The position numbers and the translations under genes are program-made. From Antitrichia curtipendula (Eukaryota; Streptophyta; Bryopsida; Hypnales; Leucodontaceae), in NCBI GenBank assembly GCA_951230915.1, contig OX579639.1, forward strand, positions 15,748,001 through 15,812,000: a stretch of 64,000 nucleotides of DNA, given 5' to 3'. Positions 63,127 through 64,000 of this stretch are shown in pieces (within the stretch, counting starts at the first letter, position 1; each line of letters begins with the position of its first letter). The notes below the pieces were generated by a model. The model saw only the letters and a list, made by a program, of their open reading frames with translations. It did not search any database and had not been told where the DNA came from.

Positions 63127-64000
63127 CAATTGGTCAATGATGGAATATTCTTGGAATCTTTGATGATCAAAGTGAGTGCTCTTGCCCTCTAAAATGAGGA
63201 GGGGGGGCACATTTGGGTATAGGTGTCACAATGGGTTCAAACTTGGGTGGTTGTTTAGATTTGTATTGTTAATGAGCGTGTAGTCAACAAATAACGAATC
63301 TAAAATATGGCTCATTGGAATGGATAAGAAATGAAACACTTGTTTTTATGATTGAACAACATAGAATGTACACATATTATTATATTAATGAATATATGCT
63401 CTTTACTCCCTAGAGTTTACAAAAGAGATGGACAATCAAAAGTAATATGCTTGCATTGAATGTAAAGATTTGTCTTCTACAATGCATAGTATTGTTGCAA
63501 CCATCAAAGATGTTCTTTTCAAGAGCTTTCTCCAAAGAATTCATATTCATATGCCTTGTTGTTCTTCTTCCGCAATTTGACATAAATGATCGACCGCAAA
63601 TTGAATTTGTTGACGAGGTGTAATGAAGTTGTTTCCATCATTCTTCTTTGGTTTCCACAATGCCATAATGATGTCCGTAGAAGTATAGTCTGCCTTACTA
63701 GCCATACAATCAATCTTCCATATGAAATTGAGCTTCGTGTCCCCCCCCCGTATACAGCTCTTGGAGGTTGCACTTAGTTCTACTACAACAAACCACGTGT
63801 GAACAAGTGGTTTCTAATAAACTAGAATTTCAACCTAAATTTTTGAGCATTGTTTAATAATGACTATAGATTTCTATTGCCGAAATTTCTAATTCAAATA
63901 AAATATAAAATGATTTCTAGAAGAGGTTGAAAATGAACTAAAATGGTATGTTTTTCAACTCAAATAATTATGGAGAACACATTTAGATGACCATTGATAC
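63127..64000. other. AT-rich flank, no supported gene
   Basis: A 52-codon minus-strand frame at 63705-63547 has protein-like composition but no recognisable family and no neighbours. No terminal repeats seen. Confidence 0.35.

Noticed and set aside
63547..63705. 52-codon minus-strand frame beginning MASKADYTSTD
   Set aside because: Plausible composition but too short, no neighbours and no family recognised.

Overview
The window is nuclear DNA from a land plant. The evidence is GT-AG introns, a plant-type BTB/POZ regulator, a plant-specific BAH/TFIIS-like chromatin protein, and an atypical short-chain dehydrogenase with a chloroplast transit peptide. Intergenic DNA is AT-rich and packed with short non-autonomous transposons. 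The presence of GT23 (FUT8/NodZ-like) fucosyltransferase-type genes hints at a non-flowering plant such as a moss, liverwort or lycophyte, but this is a weak inference.

Layout. 0.5-5 kb: a minus-strand BTB/POZ gene with four coding exons. 7.2-13.7 kb: a plus-strand BAH-domain gene with eight coding exons and a likely 5' UTR intron. 13.7-26 kb: repeat-rich DNA with a C-rich palindromic block, two large TTAA-flanked elements, an unrecognised coding-like island at 21.45-21.8 kb and a 200-base assembly gap. 26.2-27.2 kb: a single-exon plastid Rossmann-fold protein. 27.2-33.2 kb: gene-poor, with one Stowaway-like and one TTAA-type element. 33.3-38.3 and 47.3-53.2 kb: two tandem, same-strand segmental duplicates, each carrying an intact two-exon GT23-like glycosyltransferase gene (minus strand). 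A third, coding-less copy of the promoter segment lies at 55.2-56.0 kb and is split by about 5 kb that contains a dead hAT transposase; it resumes at 61.07 kb. Between copies A and B are a broken PIF/Harbinger transposase, riddled with foldbacks, and an orphan last exon of an MRS2/CorA magnesium transporter.

The most unusual signal is a set of several sequence-unrelated non-autonomous element families that all begin TTAA-CCC and end GGG-TTAA, with termini such as CCCTAGA, CCCCTAAA, CCCCTGAA and CCCTTAAA. This is the terminal architecture of the piggyBac superfamily, whose type element has termini CCCTAGAA and duplicates TTAA. I see no piggyBac transposase here, so any source of activity must be elsewhere in the genome. 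Comparing the two GT23 segments gives natural empty and filled sites for several MITE insertions.

All gene models were built by eye from reading-frame continuity across splice sites. No database search was possible.
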